Shown here in pieces: positions 1 through 13,587 of a stretch of 64,000 nucleotides of DNA; position 1 is the stretch's first letter, and every line of letters starts with the position of its first letter. The stretch spans positions 8,990,001 through 9,054,000 of the forward strand of contig NC_046683.1 in the NCBI RefSeq assembly GCF_009870125.1. The letters are read 5' to 3'. The stretch comes from Drosophila pseudoobscura (Eukaryota > Arthropoda > Insecta > Diptera > Drosophilidae). The position numbers were made by a program, and so were the translations under genes. The notes below the pieces were generated by a model that saw only the letters and a list, made by a program, of their open reading frames with translations, was not told the origin of the DNA and did not search any database.

Positions 1-1672
1 TATGCATATATATATTTATATAGATTTTTTTTGCGCCGCTGAATGCAGCTGTCCGCTGGCCAAATGAACTGGCCAAGCGACTATGTGGCGACATATGTGG
101 CCACAGATACGAGAGACAATGGCAGTGGCCGAGCGACATTGGAGGAGGGCGGGCACCAGCAGAAGGTGGTCTATATAATTGGTTAACAAACAAGTTGGTC
201 GGTTGCGGGGCTAGCCACACAATTAGATCAACAAATGCAAATAACTTTTGTGGGGAGATAACTGAATTAGTCAGTCAGGACAAAAAAATAGCAGTGCATA
301 CCCATCGATACATAATACAAACAAAGAAACATCACCTCTAAATTAAATATTTCAAAATTAATACAAAAAAAAATGCTTAAATATTCCAAAAATAGATCTA
401 AATGAAAAATTCCAAAAGCCTTTGGTTCAAGTCAATCAGGTGAGTAGCAGATCTCCTGCAATCGGATTTAAATACCCTTGAAAAGGATAGAAACTTGACG
501 AATTTCTGCGCCAAACTTGGAAAAGATGTCGCAATAAGTCTTTCTATTAAGTAAAGAGAAAAGCTCAATCTACAAGTACAATTTTCAAACATGATTTCAC
601 ATGAGAAAATAAAGGCTTATAAGTGTTTGGAACAAGGAAAGTTCTACAAGATCTTAACATCCTTCCACCGACTAATCACTCTTTTTTTGGATCAGATACT
701 AAGCACTGAGCTTGCGATCAGAAGAACCAATTGAAGAAATAATAGTTTATGAGTGTAGGAGAGCCCCATAGCTTTCACGATTCCTTTTACATCCACTAGA
801 AACTAGTGACGCGCGTCATGTGGCAGTGCCCCTCGGTCGATTGGCCGGAAGAAGGGCTGCATTTCTGCTTGGGTGTCTCAAGGGCCAAGAAACATTGCTT
901 CATTGATATCAAAAGTTGTTTCATTCCGGTGATCCTTGGCATGAAACTGCGAGTCGAGGATCTGTCTACATATCCACCAATAACTTCCACCACATCTTTC
1001 TTTATATCCGAAACTTGCTTGTGATGTTCTTTCACATCTGAAGTACATATCTCCCTATATGATGATGATGATCCAAATCATATTGATTCAGATTTTAGGC
1101 CCTTGAATATTCCCCTACATTCTGCCCATTGATCTTTAGTATAATTTCACGTAATTTCACATAATTTTGGCCCCTTTTTGGTTATCCAAAGACATCCTGC
1201 CAACAGCGATCACTTTCTTCTGTCCCTTCAACTTACATTTATTGGTTTGTTGTAGATTTTCCACTTGTCCGCAGCACTCGATATCGGGATTTCCCTTTGG
1301 TTGTGGCACAGGACACACTTGAAAAAAATGATTGAATTTTGTGGCACTTCTAAAATATCAACTTCCAGAATTAATTATAAGCTATGGGATTTATGAGAAT
1401 TTGTCGAGCACACGGCACACTAACACAGAAGACACTAGCACGAGCACACACACACACACACGCGCGCCTGCACACACGTACAGGGAAAGTGAGAGAGAGA
1501 AAGAGAGAGACAGAGAAGGCAGGCGAGCGAGCGAGCGAGCGAGAGCGGGAAATTGTGGCTTAGATTGAATTTGGGACTCTGGATCTGAGGCTGAGACTGA
1601 GACTGAGAGACTGGCAACTCTGGCGATCGAATCAAACGACACGGAGATATTAAACTATTTTTTGCGGTAACC
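1..1672. other. intergenic DNA, no supported gene
   Basis: No reading frame here combines a good start, fly-like codon use and splice sites. Simple-sequence tracts are visible near the right end (CA repeat at about 1447-1462, GA repeats at about 1490-1545). A minus-strand frame at about 796-1035 stays open but has no start or promoter I can support; see the rejected list. Confidence 0.5.
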
Positions 1673-1703
1673 ATGAACGCGACCACTACGAGCGGTTGGC
1701 AAC

Positions 1704-1749
1704 GCCGACCACGGCGTCGCGGCGACGCCGACCACGGCGTCGCGGCGAC
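1704..1749. repeat. 23-bp GC-rich tandem duplication
   Basis: Two exact, head-to-tail copies of a 23-bp GC-rich unit starting GCCGACCACGGCG lie at 1704-1726 and 1727-1749, followed by a partial third copy. The surrounding 150 bp is unusually GC-rich. An open frame crosses it (from 1673), but its composition is explained by the repeat, so I do not call it a gene. Confidence 0.8.
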
Positions 1750-2039
1750 GCCGGCCGCGGCAGCGCCAGAGACAGAGAGCGACGACGCAGCACAGCCAAC
1801 GACGAGGACGAGGACGAACGAGCTGGGGGCGGGTTGGGGGGGGCTTTTGGGCGGAATGTTAGCGACGCCTCATCATAATCATGGACGAAGGGTCCTGGGT
1901 CCCGGGTCCAGCCACCCACTTCCACTCCAAAAAACGCTGCTGCGACATTACCCCGCCCCCAAATTGATGGCGGCAGCAGCCGCCCTCGTCTTTCTTTTTT
2001 TTTCTGCTCTTGCTGTTGCTGTTGCTGTTGCTCTTGGGG

Positions 2040-2495
2040 TATATAATTCTTTCTTTCGTTTTGGCTTAACATTTACCGCGAGAACCAGTAGCAGTGGTTT
2101 CTCCAAGGCAGCGACGCTGACGCAGAAGTCGGCCGCGCAGTTGGCGCCGGCAGCGAGGCAGAAAAAGAAAAAGAAAAGCTAAGACTAAGGCAAACGAAAA
2201 CCGAAAACCGAAAACCAAAACCAGAAAACGTCAACTACACCACAAGCAGAAAGGCCGCAACGACATCTTCAAGTTGGTCCACCTCAGCATTCACCACACC
2301 ACCCACCACCCACCACCCGGCACCCACACAAGCAGCAGTCCCCCCCCCCCACCACCTTGGGGGGCTCGAGCTCAATTCGCGGCATAGAAAAATGCGCTCA
2401 ATTTTTTGGCGCACCTTTGGACCAAGCAGCGCCATAGACTGGAAAAAATCTTGAGAATGAGAGTGAGAACAGCCTGCGAAGCAGAGAGCCAGAGG
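2040..2495 (+). promoter_or_regulatory. candidate TATA promoter and non-coding first exon
   Basis: TATATAA at 2040-2046 is followed about 30 bp later by an initiator-like CATT (2070-2073), the correct TATA-Inr spacing for a fly promoter. Downstream sequence is typical fly 5' leader (runs of AAAACCG, CAACTACACC) and ends at AGAGG|GTGAGT, a good splice donor with the intron starting at 2496. Which gene this would serve is unknown. No intact plus-strand coding exon follows before Tak1, whose own start region looks independent. The coding-like remnant at 6722 is the only downstream candidate. Confidence 0.35.
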
Positions 2496-5400
2496 GTGAG
2501 TCCTGTCTTGAGTTGAGTTTTCCCCAGTCTTGGAAGGCGCTTCGGCGTGGTGAACTTTCGATGTGTGGGGGGGGGGGGACCACCTCTTTTTGTTGCTGCT
2601 TATGAATTTCCATTAGGATTTTTTCTTTGCTCCTTGGCTGCTTGGCTGCTTCAACCCCCAATAAGAATTTCGTCTTCGGAATTGACTCAAGCAGCGCAAA
2701 AAAAATCTCAAACTCTGGCGGAAAGAAAAAAGGAAACAAAAAGAAAGAAAAGCAAGTGGAAAGCAAAAGCAAAGGCGAAACGAGACGGGACGAAGCCAAG
2801 CCAAGCCAACGCGGCTTTGCGGCAAGCCTTTAGCTAACCAGGAATTGCTGGGGCCAGGAAGGAGACCGACAGAGCGAGAGAGAGATGGAGAGAGAGAGAG
2901 AGAGAGAGCGAGCTCCAGTGTGGCAGAAAGAGAGAGAGTCAGAGCTGGGGCTGGCCGCACAGGAGCGAGTGAGAGAGGTGAAATCTTGCGGCTGCCATTT
3001 GCGGCCAGGAAGACGCAGCAATATGCCACCCCCCACCCACCTAACCTTGAGTGAAAAATTGCAACCACATGAGGGTGGGGCAGAGCTCCGAGATCCGTGC
3101 CCCGTGTCCCGTGCCCATGCCCCTCTCAGGGCGGAGTTTCCTTTTCGGTTCTTGACATTTCTTTTCGGGCTCGGGCATTACTTCTGTTTGGTTTCTTTTT
3201 CTTTTGCCGCTCTGCTCCTTTCGGTTGCACAGCATATTAAGGATTCAACCCTCCTCCATTTTGCGGTTTTCTTCGCACCACGCGAAATATCCAAAAGATA
3301 TGCGAGAGGGAGGCAGGAGGGCGGGCGCCTGCGACTGCGGTGCTGCTGCTGCTGCTGCTGCTGGTGGTGGTGGATATGTGCGGATGTGTGTGTGTGTGTG
3401 TGTCAGTCGACGGTTGCGCAGCAGCTGAAGGGTGTCCTGTGCCCGCCTGTGGTTGGGCATTATGAAACCGCAAGAATTATCATACGCTGCGGTCGATTAC
3501 TATATCAAAACCCCTCTAATCAGGCAGCTCTGATGCTGATGCTGGTGCTGGTGCTGATGCCGGTTCTGATGCTGACAGGGCGTCCGAGGCCGCGCCGCAA
3601 CCACTATTCCGGGCGGGTAACTGTAACCGTAACCGTAACCGTAACCGCAAGCGAGCCCCGCGGCCGTGGTCTTCTGGCCAACCAAAACTACGCGTTCCGC
3701 TCGAATTCTGGCAGCCAATGGGCGGATCTTAAGTGTCTCAAAAGACGCGCTCTGCTCCAAAACATGCCACTGCCCGCTGAGTCATTCAAAAATGGTGGAA
3801 AACAAAGGAAACAAGCTACAACAAAAAAACAGAAACAATTTCAATTTGTCTGAATATGTTATATTTTCTATTTCTTTCTTTGTACAATATTCTTCATGTA
3901 CATAGATGATAAATATGTACAATGATCTCTCATCAATTGATTCAGTGGCCTTCCTGATTAAAAAAAAGAATTCATTTATCCTCGAAGAAACTGAATTTAT
4001 GAATGTTATACATTTTTGAAAAACATTGTATCTCTAGTTAAAAGAAAGGATATTTTTTAAATCAATTTCAATCGACTTTTCATACCATAAACAATAGCAT
4101 TGTAGAGGCAATAATATTGGGAATATTATTGGATATAGAGTTTTCATGGGTATACAAGATCCTATCGTTTTCATGAACCAAAATTGAAAAATGAATGAAG
4201 CCAGAAACCGCCTTTGAAAGATGAAAAAAGCACAGGAATTATGTATGTTAAAAGTTAAATATAATTTGGTCTTGAAATATATTCCACCAACTCTATGGTT
4301 GAACAATCGACCCCCAACAAAAGTCCTGTCCCAATTAAGACATTTCTGCATATGAGGAATATGTAGGTTTGTGTGCTTATCATTAGCCAAACACTCATGC
4401 ACACTGACACACACACACACACACGGGGCTTATCGATAACATCCTTTCAGAGACCATGCCCGAGCCGCGTAACAGGCCACTAACCGAACCCCAGTCTTGG
4501 CACAGGACCTACAACGGAACAGAAGAAACCAAGCCAATTAAAACGATAAACCAAAAATGCCCAGAGGCGTCAACCGAGAGGGTAAATAATAATGAGAACT
4601 GCCAGAGCCAAGAACTTGTGGAGATCTTCTTAGGGACGAAGTCCTAAATACCCTTGCATAACCACGTATCGAATGAACATCATGATGATTCCTGATGATT
4701 CCTGAAAGAAATATCTGTAGATATCTAGATATACCTGCTCTGCAAACATCTGTTAATAATCATAATACCATCTGCAAGGGTGTAGAAAAATCGTTGGAGA
4801 ATAACGAGTTTTTAGAGTCGTCACTCCTCTAACCTCCAGTCTATTGCCCGCCTTCCGTCAGCCGGCGCTCAAGTGCCCGTAGTTAGAGGCAACAAAAGGC
4901 GTTCAAGTTGCAAGACCGCTAAGCAACGACCCACCAACAACCACTGTACCCTACCCCAAGCCCAAGCAGGGAGAGGGGCAGGGGCAGGACAATTATGAAG
5001 CAAGTTGGTCCGCACTTCAAGGCAAAGAAAGAGATTTTGTGCAAATAATTCCAAAGTGGAACGACAATAAATGGAAAGCGGCGACAAGTGGAATTCAAGT
5101 GATGCAGGCAGGTGGCAGGTGGCAGGTGGCAGGTGGGTGTGTGTGTGTGCTTGTGTGTGTCTGTGGGGTGGTGCCACTTTTTAATGGCCTTCGGCGTGCC
5201 ATCCCCCCGCCTCTCGCTGGCCATTATTCAGACGGCCCCTTCCTGACGGCGTTTTGTGTTGATTTTTCTTTTAATTGTTGCGGATTTGCATTCTGACACA
5301 TTTGTCAACCTCAACGTCGGTGGCACAAAAGGATGCCCCGGGATGCCGGCGGGACGGGGGCCCACGAAGGAACCATGGATGAGGCAAGGTTCGTTTATTA

Positions 5401-6239
5401 TTTATTAACCCAAAGACACGGAAAGGGCCAGGACATGTGTGTGTGTGTGCGACTCAGGTCCGTTGGGATAATAATAAACGCCAACCAGTCGGCCAGAGAG
5501 TGCCCAGCCCCCACTCAAGTCATTTATCAACGGGGGAATAAGACCCAACAAACCAGAAACACTCAGACAAAAACCTTAAACCTTCAAGCTTTCTTTGAAG
5601 TTTTCGATATATGATCTTTAGATATATTTTTGCTATCAAGAAACTATCTTTATCTATGGAAACTTATATTTGATCCAACCTCTAGCATGATTGCCGCACT
5701 TTTAGAACACTTTTTTTTTCAGTGCATTTTGTTTGTGTGTATGCACAAGTATGAGCTTGTGTATGTGTGTGTCTGTGTCTGTGTCTGTGTTTGAGTGACA
5801 TGTGTCAAAACTGAAAAACTACGCGAATTTGTGTCAAATACCCTTGTCAGCACGTTTCAAGTGCTGCCACACTCTGCCCCTTCCCCTCCCCTCCCTTCCA
5901 CAGCCCATTCCTTTAAAGCCATCCTGCCACTTCCCTAAGCCCCATCATAAAAACAATGATAAATACTCGTACTCACTCGCCAGGTAGCAAGCAAGGAGCA
6001 GAGCAAGTGTTGTAGTCTGTGTGTGAAAAAAGCGAAGGATTCTGTGCGGAAATTCCGTCCGACACTTGGCCGGTCATAATGAAACAGTTCGAAGATGTTG
6101 GAGGGGCGGATGTACACTGAAACATGTTATGGAATCAGTAATACAGTATCGAAAGAATAAGAAAACCGATTTGGAACTATCAATAGACGTTTCTATTATG
6201 ATCCAGAAATAATGTATTCAGAAAGCACAAGTAATCACT
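2496..6239. other. non-coding, microsatellite-rich stretch
   Basis: I see no supported gene. It holds a poly-G run (about 2567-2578), GA tracts (2877-2908), a CTG run (about 3341-3362), a TG run (about 3384-3402), four tandem TAACCG units (about 3619-3648), a CA run (about 4408-4424), a GGCAGGT tandem (about 5106-5134) and TG-rich sequence at 5757-5800. The longest open frame (2885-3853) is made of Arg-Glu, Cys, Trp and Thr-Val runs encoded by these tracts and is rejected as coding. Confidence 0.6.
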
Positions 6240-6395
6240 CGGCGCATCTTTGGTCGCATCTCTCTCATCGCATCTCTCTCGTTGCATCGCTCTCATCGCA
6301 GCTCTCGTGGCAGCTCTCGTCGCAGCTCTGTTGTTGCATCTCTCTCGTCGCACCTCTCGTGGCATCTTTCTCATCGCAGCTCTCGTCGCATGTCT
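6240..6395. repeat. imperfect minisatellite, CGCAGCTCTCGT-like units
   Basis: About ten imperfect head-to-tail units of roughly 15 bp, with the pattern (T)CGCA(G/T)CTCTC(G/T)T, fill this stretch. On the minus strand they translate as an Ala-Thr-Arg/Arg-Glu-Arg repeat, which explains the short open frames on both strands. There is no sign that it is expressed. Confidence 0.7.
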
Positions 6396-6721
6396 TTCGA
6401 GCTAACGGGAGGTCTCTCAATTTTCCTCGAATTTAGCATGAGAGATGGGAAAAATATAGAGGGAAGGAGATGTGGTTCCACTAATGTAAGTTCCACATAT
6501 TCTAATGTTACTTCCTGCACTCCTTTTGTCCCCTTAATACCTAACGACCTATTGGATAATAACTATAGAATATTTTACCTGTTTTTCTTTACATTGCTAA
6601 ATGATAAAGGTAATAACCAAATGATTGATTCAATTAATATTTATCATAGATTCCTTTACGAGTAACATTTGGATTGTGTAAGCATGCTTAACCGCCTTAT
6701 AATTCCCGCCTTGGTTTGCAG

Positions 6722-7329
6722 GCAGAATAGATCTCCAGGACTCCATACTGAGTGCAATGGATGCCCCTCTATCGACCAGTGAACAGAAAATGATTGTCAA
6801 GAGGCAACGTGCATCGGAGGAGGGATTGCCAAGGATAATCGGGCGCTCATCGAGTTTGAGCCGCATTATTATTTATGAAATTTTATGATCGTTCGATCGT
6901 TGCATACAAGAGGGAGCATTACCATTACCCCAGCGGAGATGAGATGAAGATGAGAGTCAAATAATAGTCCCAAAAGGCAGAGCGATATTTGAGCTTCCAC
7001 AGCAGGTCACTTCTGCTTCTGTCCCACAAACCCAGACAATACTAGGGGCAAAGCAAAGCTCCTTCCTGAGTCCACGGCCTGGTCGGTTCTTTTGGCGGTA
7101 AGGAAGGTTTAACCTTGGAGAGCTCAAAGTATTGGAAAATATGGGAAGCCAATGGAATTCTGTACTGTCAGTCGTCTGCATTGTCAGTCGATAAATGTTT
7201 AAATTACTCGGACTATTCGGACTTAAATAAACCAAAATTCCCACACCCATAACAGTGGGCCGCCTGGTGGTGCCAAGGAAGTACAGAATGATCTTCCCCT
7301 GGAACAACGATTGGTCATATGCCCACTGA
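6722..7329 (+). pseudogene. decayed coding-like sequence, family unknown
   Basis: A good acceptor (pyrimidine-rich TTGGTTTGCAG ending at 6721, with an overlapping GCAGGCAG tandem acceptor) opens a plus-strand frame that reads RIDLQDSILSAMDAPL and continues to a TGA at 6886-6888. The same frame keeps giving protein-like sequence (for example GRAIFELPQQVTSAS near 6973 and GRLVVPRKYRMIFPWNN near 7258), interrupted by further stops including about 6943 and 7099, and ends with a TGA at about 7327. Several sensible blocks in one frame separated by stops suggest an old gene copy or a decayed exon. The caveat is a 125-codon open frame on the opposite strand (6957-7334), so the coding strand is not certain. 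I do not recognise the family. Confidence 0.35.
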
Positions 7330-10300
7330 ACCACTTCTGGACGCTGATTGTTTATTTTTACTTAACATTTTGTTATATATTTTTTATCATCTTCCTAAAG
7401 CCGGCGGTCTATTCAATGGAAATCTGAAAGCTACACAGGCTCTATTTCATGCAGTAAGAAGGAAGGAAGGAAATCCTCTTTCAGGGTAAAAAAATATTTC
7501 TATCTATTGCTGGTAAATGGCTTCATCTGTTATATATTTTCAGCCCTCGAAGAGATTTTCAAGTGCCCCGATGCGCCCCCTTCCATATACAGGGAGGCCA
7601 TGTATCCCATATCCAATCATAAACAGAAAATATAAATGACAAAAATTGCAATGTCAGAAAATTCGCAAAGTTTTTTTTCTAGCAGAGTCTATAAAGCGGG
7701 GCAGGTCCATAAAAAAAATCGCACTGACATCTATCGGATCGGTTCCAAAACAAATCATAAAACGCGGTTTACAGCTCCCATGTGTGTAATCGGCGACGTT
7801 TAACGTGGGTCTGGCGACGGGCTATGAGGGTTGCACTCTCGCCCAAGGCAGCACCCGGATGAGGCGGGGGGGTAACGACTGAGACAAGACCTGCACACAA
7901 ACACATGAGTATATCCATACATATATACACACATAAACACATACATATACGTATAAGTAGAACTCTTGCGGGTCCATCGTCCTGGGAATATCCAAAAATT
8001 TGTAGACAACCAATTTTAAAGAAAACAAAAAAAAAAAATGTAAAACAAATTGAAATCTTGCTTTGATTCCTCTCCCAAGGCAATCACAATTTTGATATGA
8101 GAATAATGGATGGAAGAGATGGGCTTAGAAGAGAAAGGAACAAGAGGTGGATCGTATATTATGGAGAAGTTCAGTGTTGATCCATTATCCACCGATCTGC
8201 TGCCTACTCTATCGCTCCTCTGAGAGTGAGATTCCATTTTCTGGATCCCAACGTTTGCTCTGCCTCAAGAAACCGTATACAGAAATTTCGCCAGACTCTA
8301 TTCTGTCCGCAGTTCTTAAAGCACCTCTTCGTGAACTGCCGCCCCACTGTAACCCCACTGTAACCCCACTGTACATCCAAGTGTCCAAGCGAGCCATAAA
8401 AAACTGAATGGCAAAAAAGTGCCGAGCTGTTGGTGCGTGCTAAGCATAGTTAAAATCGAAATCGAAATCCATATTTGTTTTAATGGTCGCCGACAACAGG
8501 AAGACCTATCCAGTGGCTGGCCTGGAGTGTGGGTCGAAGGATGACAATAACCATAAGGCCAGGGTATAATAATAAGTGGAGTAAGTGAGTGGTTGAGTGG
8601 GTGACAGTGAGCCTGGGGAGGGCGACAGATAGCCTCAATAATGACCAGAAGCGTTCAAGAAATGCTAGCCATACGTGCTCGATATTCAATAACCACACGG
8701 CAAGGGCAGCATGGCAGGGGATAGCCAGGGGGTTGGGGGTTCGGGGTTGGAGGGGGGGCAGGACATAAAAAATTGAATTGAACATTTCCGGGACGAAAAG
8801 TTGGAGCGCTTATGGCAACCATGTGGGCAACCGGACAACGGCCCATGACTGACCCATTCAATTAAGCATGAAAAAAAAAGCAGTCGAAGATGCAGAAGGG
8901 CGTGTGGGGGGCAGTGGACGTGCCATGGATAGTCCATAAAAAAGGACATCACTTAAGGAGGTTCGGAACTTCGGTATTCCGAGAGGGGGGGGAGGTCTGT
9001 TCTCTGGGCTCTGGACTCTCCGGCCGCAACAAAACACGCATCACTTGTCACACATACTTAGCAGACGGCCAGGGGCCAGGGGCCATGGCTGGGGGGCGTC
9101 CTAGAGCCCAGCCAATGGCATGGACCCCTCATTGTCATGTCCTTGGTGTTGTTATTGAGGTGTAATACAATTTTTTGCCATGATACCCCATAACAATGGC
9201 CAAGCGCGCGATACGGAGAGACAGAGAATCGGAATCGGAAAAGGATAACGAGGACCCCAACCCCAATCCAAATCCAGCAGGGTCACATATGGTGGCATAA
9301 GTTGTTCAAAGTGTGTGTGTGTGTGATAGGGAGGGGGGAAGGGACACAACGCATAAACTTGCAATTGAGCCAATTTGTAAAAGTGCGGCAAGCCCATTAA
9401 CAAGAGTCACGACAGAGAGTCAGTCTGGCATCATTGGATGGTACGGAACGGAACGGAACGGAACGGAAGCTGTCCAGGCTAAAATCGAACGGAAGCCAGA
9501 ACACCTGCTCCATACCCACTCCCACTCCCACTCCCACCCCCTAGCCCTTACCCAAAAACCCATACACAGACCTATACCCCAGCCCTATCCTATCCCATGA
9601 TTTGAAAAGCTTTTGGCTTGGGGGTTGGCAGAATCCTACTTTGCATTACAAGCGCCCACATTAAAATTAAAATAAAGTTTTCCACTCTTCTACTGGGGGA
9701 TAATATCCCTTTCAGTCCTTTCCTCTGGTTCGTTTTTTCGTGTTTTTTTTTTTTTTTTGAGAACTACTCGTACAAATAAATCTAAAACTCGCACATTTCT
9801 GATGGATATGGACCACGTCCAGGACTTACAGAGCGACAGAGAGAGAGAGAGAGAGTGAGAAAGAGGATGGGGGAGGCGGGGTCAGTGTTGCATGGTTGAG
9901 ATATGCCAGGATACGGGTCCGGCCGCAGTTGGCAATTCGCAGTTTTATTCGTATTTTTGCATTTACATCAGCCCACATGCATTATGCATACATATATACT
10001 TACACACACATACACACACACCCACGCATATAGAGGAATCACATGCATGTATTCGTCTGAAGTTGTGCGTGTGTGGGCGCTGTATGAGGTCCTTTTTGGG
10101 TCCTCTGTATACACTCCCCCACGGTGAAGTTGTGAGATGATTTTAAGAAGTACCTTTTGGAGGAGTTTTAGATATTTTTAAGGCAACTTTTAAGCTTTCA
10201 AAAACATTTTAAAGCTTCAAATTTCTTTCGCAAATATATATATAAAAAAGAGGTGAATATTAGAATTATATTATTATTATTACTAAGGGTTGCTTCTTAA

Positions 10301-13300
10301 ATAATTCCATTCATTACCAATTCCGAACAGAATATTCCTGAGTATTGCAGTCGAAAGATCTACGTATCTACCCTTAAGAGTATACCGTAAGAGTATTCCA
10401 TCAGATCTATGGGAAACCTAGAGCTTTACTTTACATTTTCTTGTTGAATTTTCCGTTCAGATGCTTTGCTGTCTTTGTCCCTATTTTGTTTCTTCTTCGT
10501 TTTTGCTGTTGTTGGATTCACTTTGGACTTTGAAACAAAGCACAGGACACAACAAGAGGAAAGCGTAGGATGGGCGGAAAAAAATAAAGTATGTATGCAA
10601 AATGAGTGAAACAAAAATGCTTCGGGCACAAAGGATGCAAGGGATAAAATAATATCCTTAAGCTACAAATGCAACATGAATTTTTCTTCGCTCGACCATT
10701 TCCACGCCCCGTCCCCATACAGTCTTTCCCATTCCCATAACAGCACTACGCTACTCGGCTATTCTGTTGCTCTTTCTTCGAATAAGACAAAAACATGCAT
10801 ATATCACATGCATCTAAGGGATCTATGGGATACGACTATGGGATCTCCTAATAAGGACACTTGGACACTCTATAAAATGTCGGTTTTCAGTAGGTTTGAA
10901 CTGATCATTTTGTTTATGCTGGAATTTTGTTCAATATTTACCCATCAATACCCATTTTTTATTGTAATGCACAGCCCAGGACAAGACTCGACAGAAAACA
11001 CCTGGACGAGATTCACTGAGGTGCTGGGATTCGTGAGACAAGACCCATTTAAATCTTAAAATAATTACACATAATAATTACTATGGAGGTAAGGCCTTCC
11101 TTATAACAAAAATAACTTAAAACTAACAATCTAAAATCCAAAAGACCACGGAAAATTCCTTGTCTAGTCGCTGTAGAGGATGCACAATGGCAGCCCCATA
11201 CCATAATTGATCGTACTCCGTTCTTAATAGTCTTAACAGTTTCACACTTGTATTTATAGGTCTTCACACATATTATTACTATTTATTTCTATATTATATT
11301 ATTATACATTATCTTTCCTTTGTTCGTCAGCTAATTCCAAACAATTCCCTCTGTGACTTGGCATATACAATATGTACATATCTTTCACATGAATTCAATA
11401 TACCCGTAAACTCTACGATTAAAGGGTATAGAAAGGATACTCGAACTTTACAAATGCATGCACATTAGAGAGATTTGCCTGTGCCTGTATGTGAGAGCTT
11501 TGCTTTACTCTACTTTACACACACACACACACACAAACACACATATAAAGCCAACGACTTTGGCGTCCTTTGGTCCTTTTTGCCTTTGCCTTTTGCTTCG
11601 ACACTTATTTTAATTTATTTCATTTTCATTTATGTCCTCCCATCCTCCTGTGCATGTGCATGTCCTTCTCCATCTCTGGCTGTCTGTGTGTAATTAAATA
11701 AAAACAACCTTAAAGCAGGCTCCACACACACGTCCTGCTCCCGGATGGGTGTAAATTCTTTCATCGGTCTTTTATTTTAATTGCCCTCCAGAAAATAGGA
11801 AAGATTATTCCAAGCAGCAAAACAATCTGTAAATTACAAGAACAAGAAAGTATCAAAATATATTGACAGGCTAAGTGTTAACACATCTCACGATCCAGAA
11901 CTCAGTTCATTCACAGTATGTTCCTATATATTCCTGGACAATTATTAGAGAATTTAAATTAAACTAATTTCGAAAATATGGGCAATGATATAAGTTCTCG
12001 TTCAATGTCTTTCCAGACTCAAATAATAATAACCCTAGCTCGATACCTTTTAAATAATAAATAATATATACCTTAAATAACAATTTGTAACATAAAAGGA
12101 CCACTTCTGATCCAGCAAAATATATAATTTAAATTTAAATACAATTCACATATATTATGTGTACTTCAACCACAAAAAAAATGCTTCGATTCGACGCTTA
12201 GGACACAACGACTTAATGCCAAAAAAATCATACTCCAAGCATACCCTTAATTATAAAATTAATCATTTTCAACATTAATTTACATTTATACATACAATAT
12301 TTAAAGAAATTCGTATCGGATTTAAGAGAACGGTCCAAGCGATATTTCCCATATTAAATTCTGGTTATTTTTAGAAGATCTGTCAATCTATTAGATAAAA
12401 AAAATATATAGATTTAAGCATTTTCGCTTAATTCGATTATTTAAGCTCAAAATTTTAAACGAATTACATTTTTCACATTCATTGTATGGAACTTGTATAA
12501 ATTTTCCAACAAAAACCTTGTGATATTTTTATATATGTATGCCTTAAAAAATTGCTTTATATATCAGTCTTTAAATATACGTGATTTTTGGAGTTTTTGG
12601 AGATCGCAAAGAAGGATATTTTGGATATTCATATTGATATGGGGATCAACTATCATATAGGGATTATATATATGTATATGTGTATGTATATAAGTGTAGT
12701 ATACCATTTATAATAATCTAAAAACTATTATGTAATATTTTTGACTATGAGTCTTCATCATTAATAAATAGGTGCATGGATAAAAAGCGTATACATCTGC
12801 CATGTCTGTATAGCATTTTTAATCTCCTGTGTACAATATCATAGATCGACATAGATAGACGAAGAAATAGCTAATTACGTTCATATCGAATTATCACACT
12901 TTGAGGCTAATGAAATGATTTTTTAAATATTTAGTATCACGATTCTATTCTAAATCAGACATTAAAGTGATATTCATTTCCACATTTACAAGCATTGGCA
13001 TTGCATTTGGTCTGTATGGGTATATACCCACCCAAACTGTTCTAGTTCTATTGGTCCTATATGTATACAGATGAAGGAATAATTCAAGTAATTTCATATG
13101 GCTAAATCGAGTATACTATAAAGATTTATCTAGAACTATCACATTTGTCGGCTAGGCAATGAGTAGTTTGTAAATATAACCATTAAACGTTATGCTAATG
13201 ATAAATAATGGTAATAAACAAGCAAACTTTTATAATATTATGCACACATATAGCATATAAGTAGGTATATGTATGCATAGAGAAAACTCTTTCTTACGAG

Positions 13301-13587
13301 AAAGAAACATACTTAGATATTCCATCATTTAAAGGTCTAAATATAATTTAAAAGTAATAAATTATTTCGCAGAAGATATGCGTTGCATATTCGATTTAAT
13401 GGATTGTTTGTACATTTATCAGGATGTTGTCGGATGTATGTCTACAAAAACATTTTCATTGAATCATTCTAATTTTTCAGAAATTACAATTCTTTTTTGT
13501 TCAATCGATTCTGTGTCTTGTCTTGTATGCGAAACTTTTATATAATTTTGAACTGATACCATGAGTGTATTGTTAAGTCTAGTTTTT
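7330..13587. other. non-coding stretch with AT-rich block
   Basis: No supported gene. It includes an 11-bp tandem CCCCACTGTAA (three copies near 8341-8373), a GAACG tandem (about 9440-9470), a poly-T run near 9746 and CA tracts near 10003-10020 and 11518-11535. From about 11.7 to 13.6 kb the DNA becomes strongly AT-rich with few simple repeats, unlike its flanks. That would suit a long fly 3' UTR or an intergenic block. If it is a 3' UTR, it would belong to a minus-strand gene ending at the candidate exon at 13588-13692. Confidence 0.5.

Noticed and set aside
796..1035. Minus-strand frame reading MKEHHKQVSDIKKDVVE
   Set aside because: Protein-like for about 90 codons, but it lacks an ATG, acceptor or promoter and the opposite strand is equally open; possibly a transposon fragment, not supportable.
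1673..2182. 169-codon frame with a hydrophobic stretch
   Set aside because: Composition follows the 23-bp tandem and a GTTGCT run; it crosses the TATA box and leader of the candidate promoter and looks like chance.
2877..2908. GA repeat as an MSL recognition (dosage compensation) site
   Set aside because: GA tracts are scattered in many places and none has a convincing full MRE consensus; needs ChIP data.
2885..3853. 322-codon plus-strand open frame
   Set aside because: It is made of Arg-Glu, Cys, Trp, Leu-Met and Thr-Val runs encoded by GA, TGC, TGG, CTG and TAACCG repeats, with no splice or start support.
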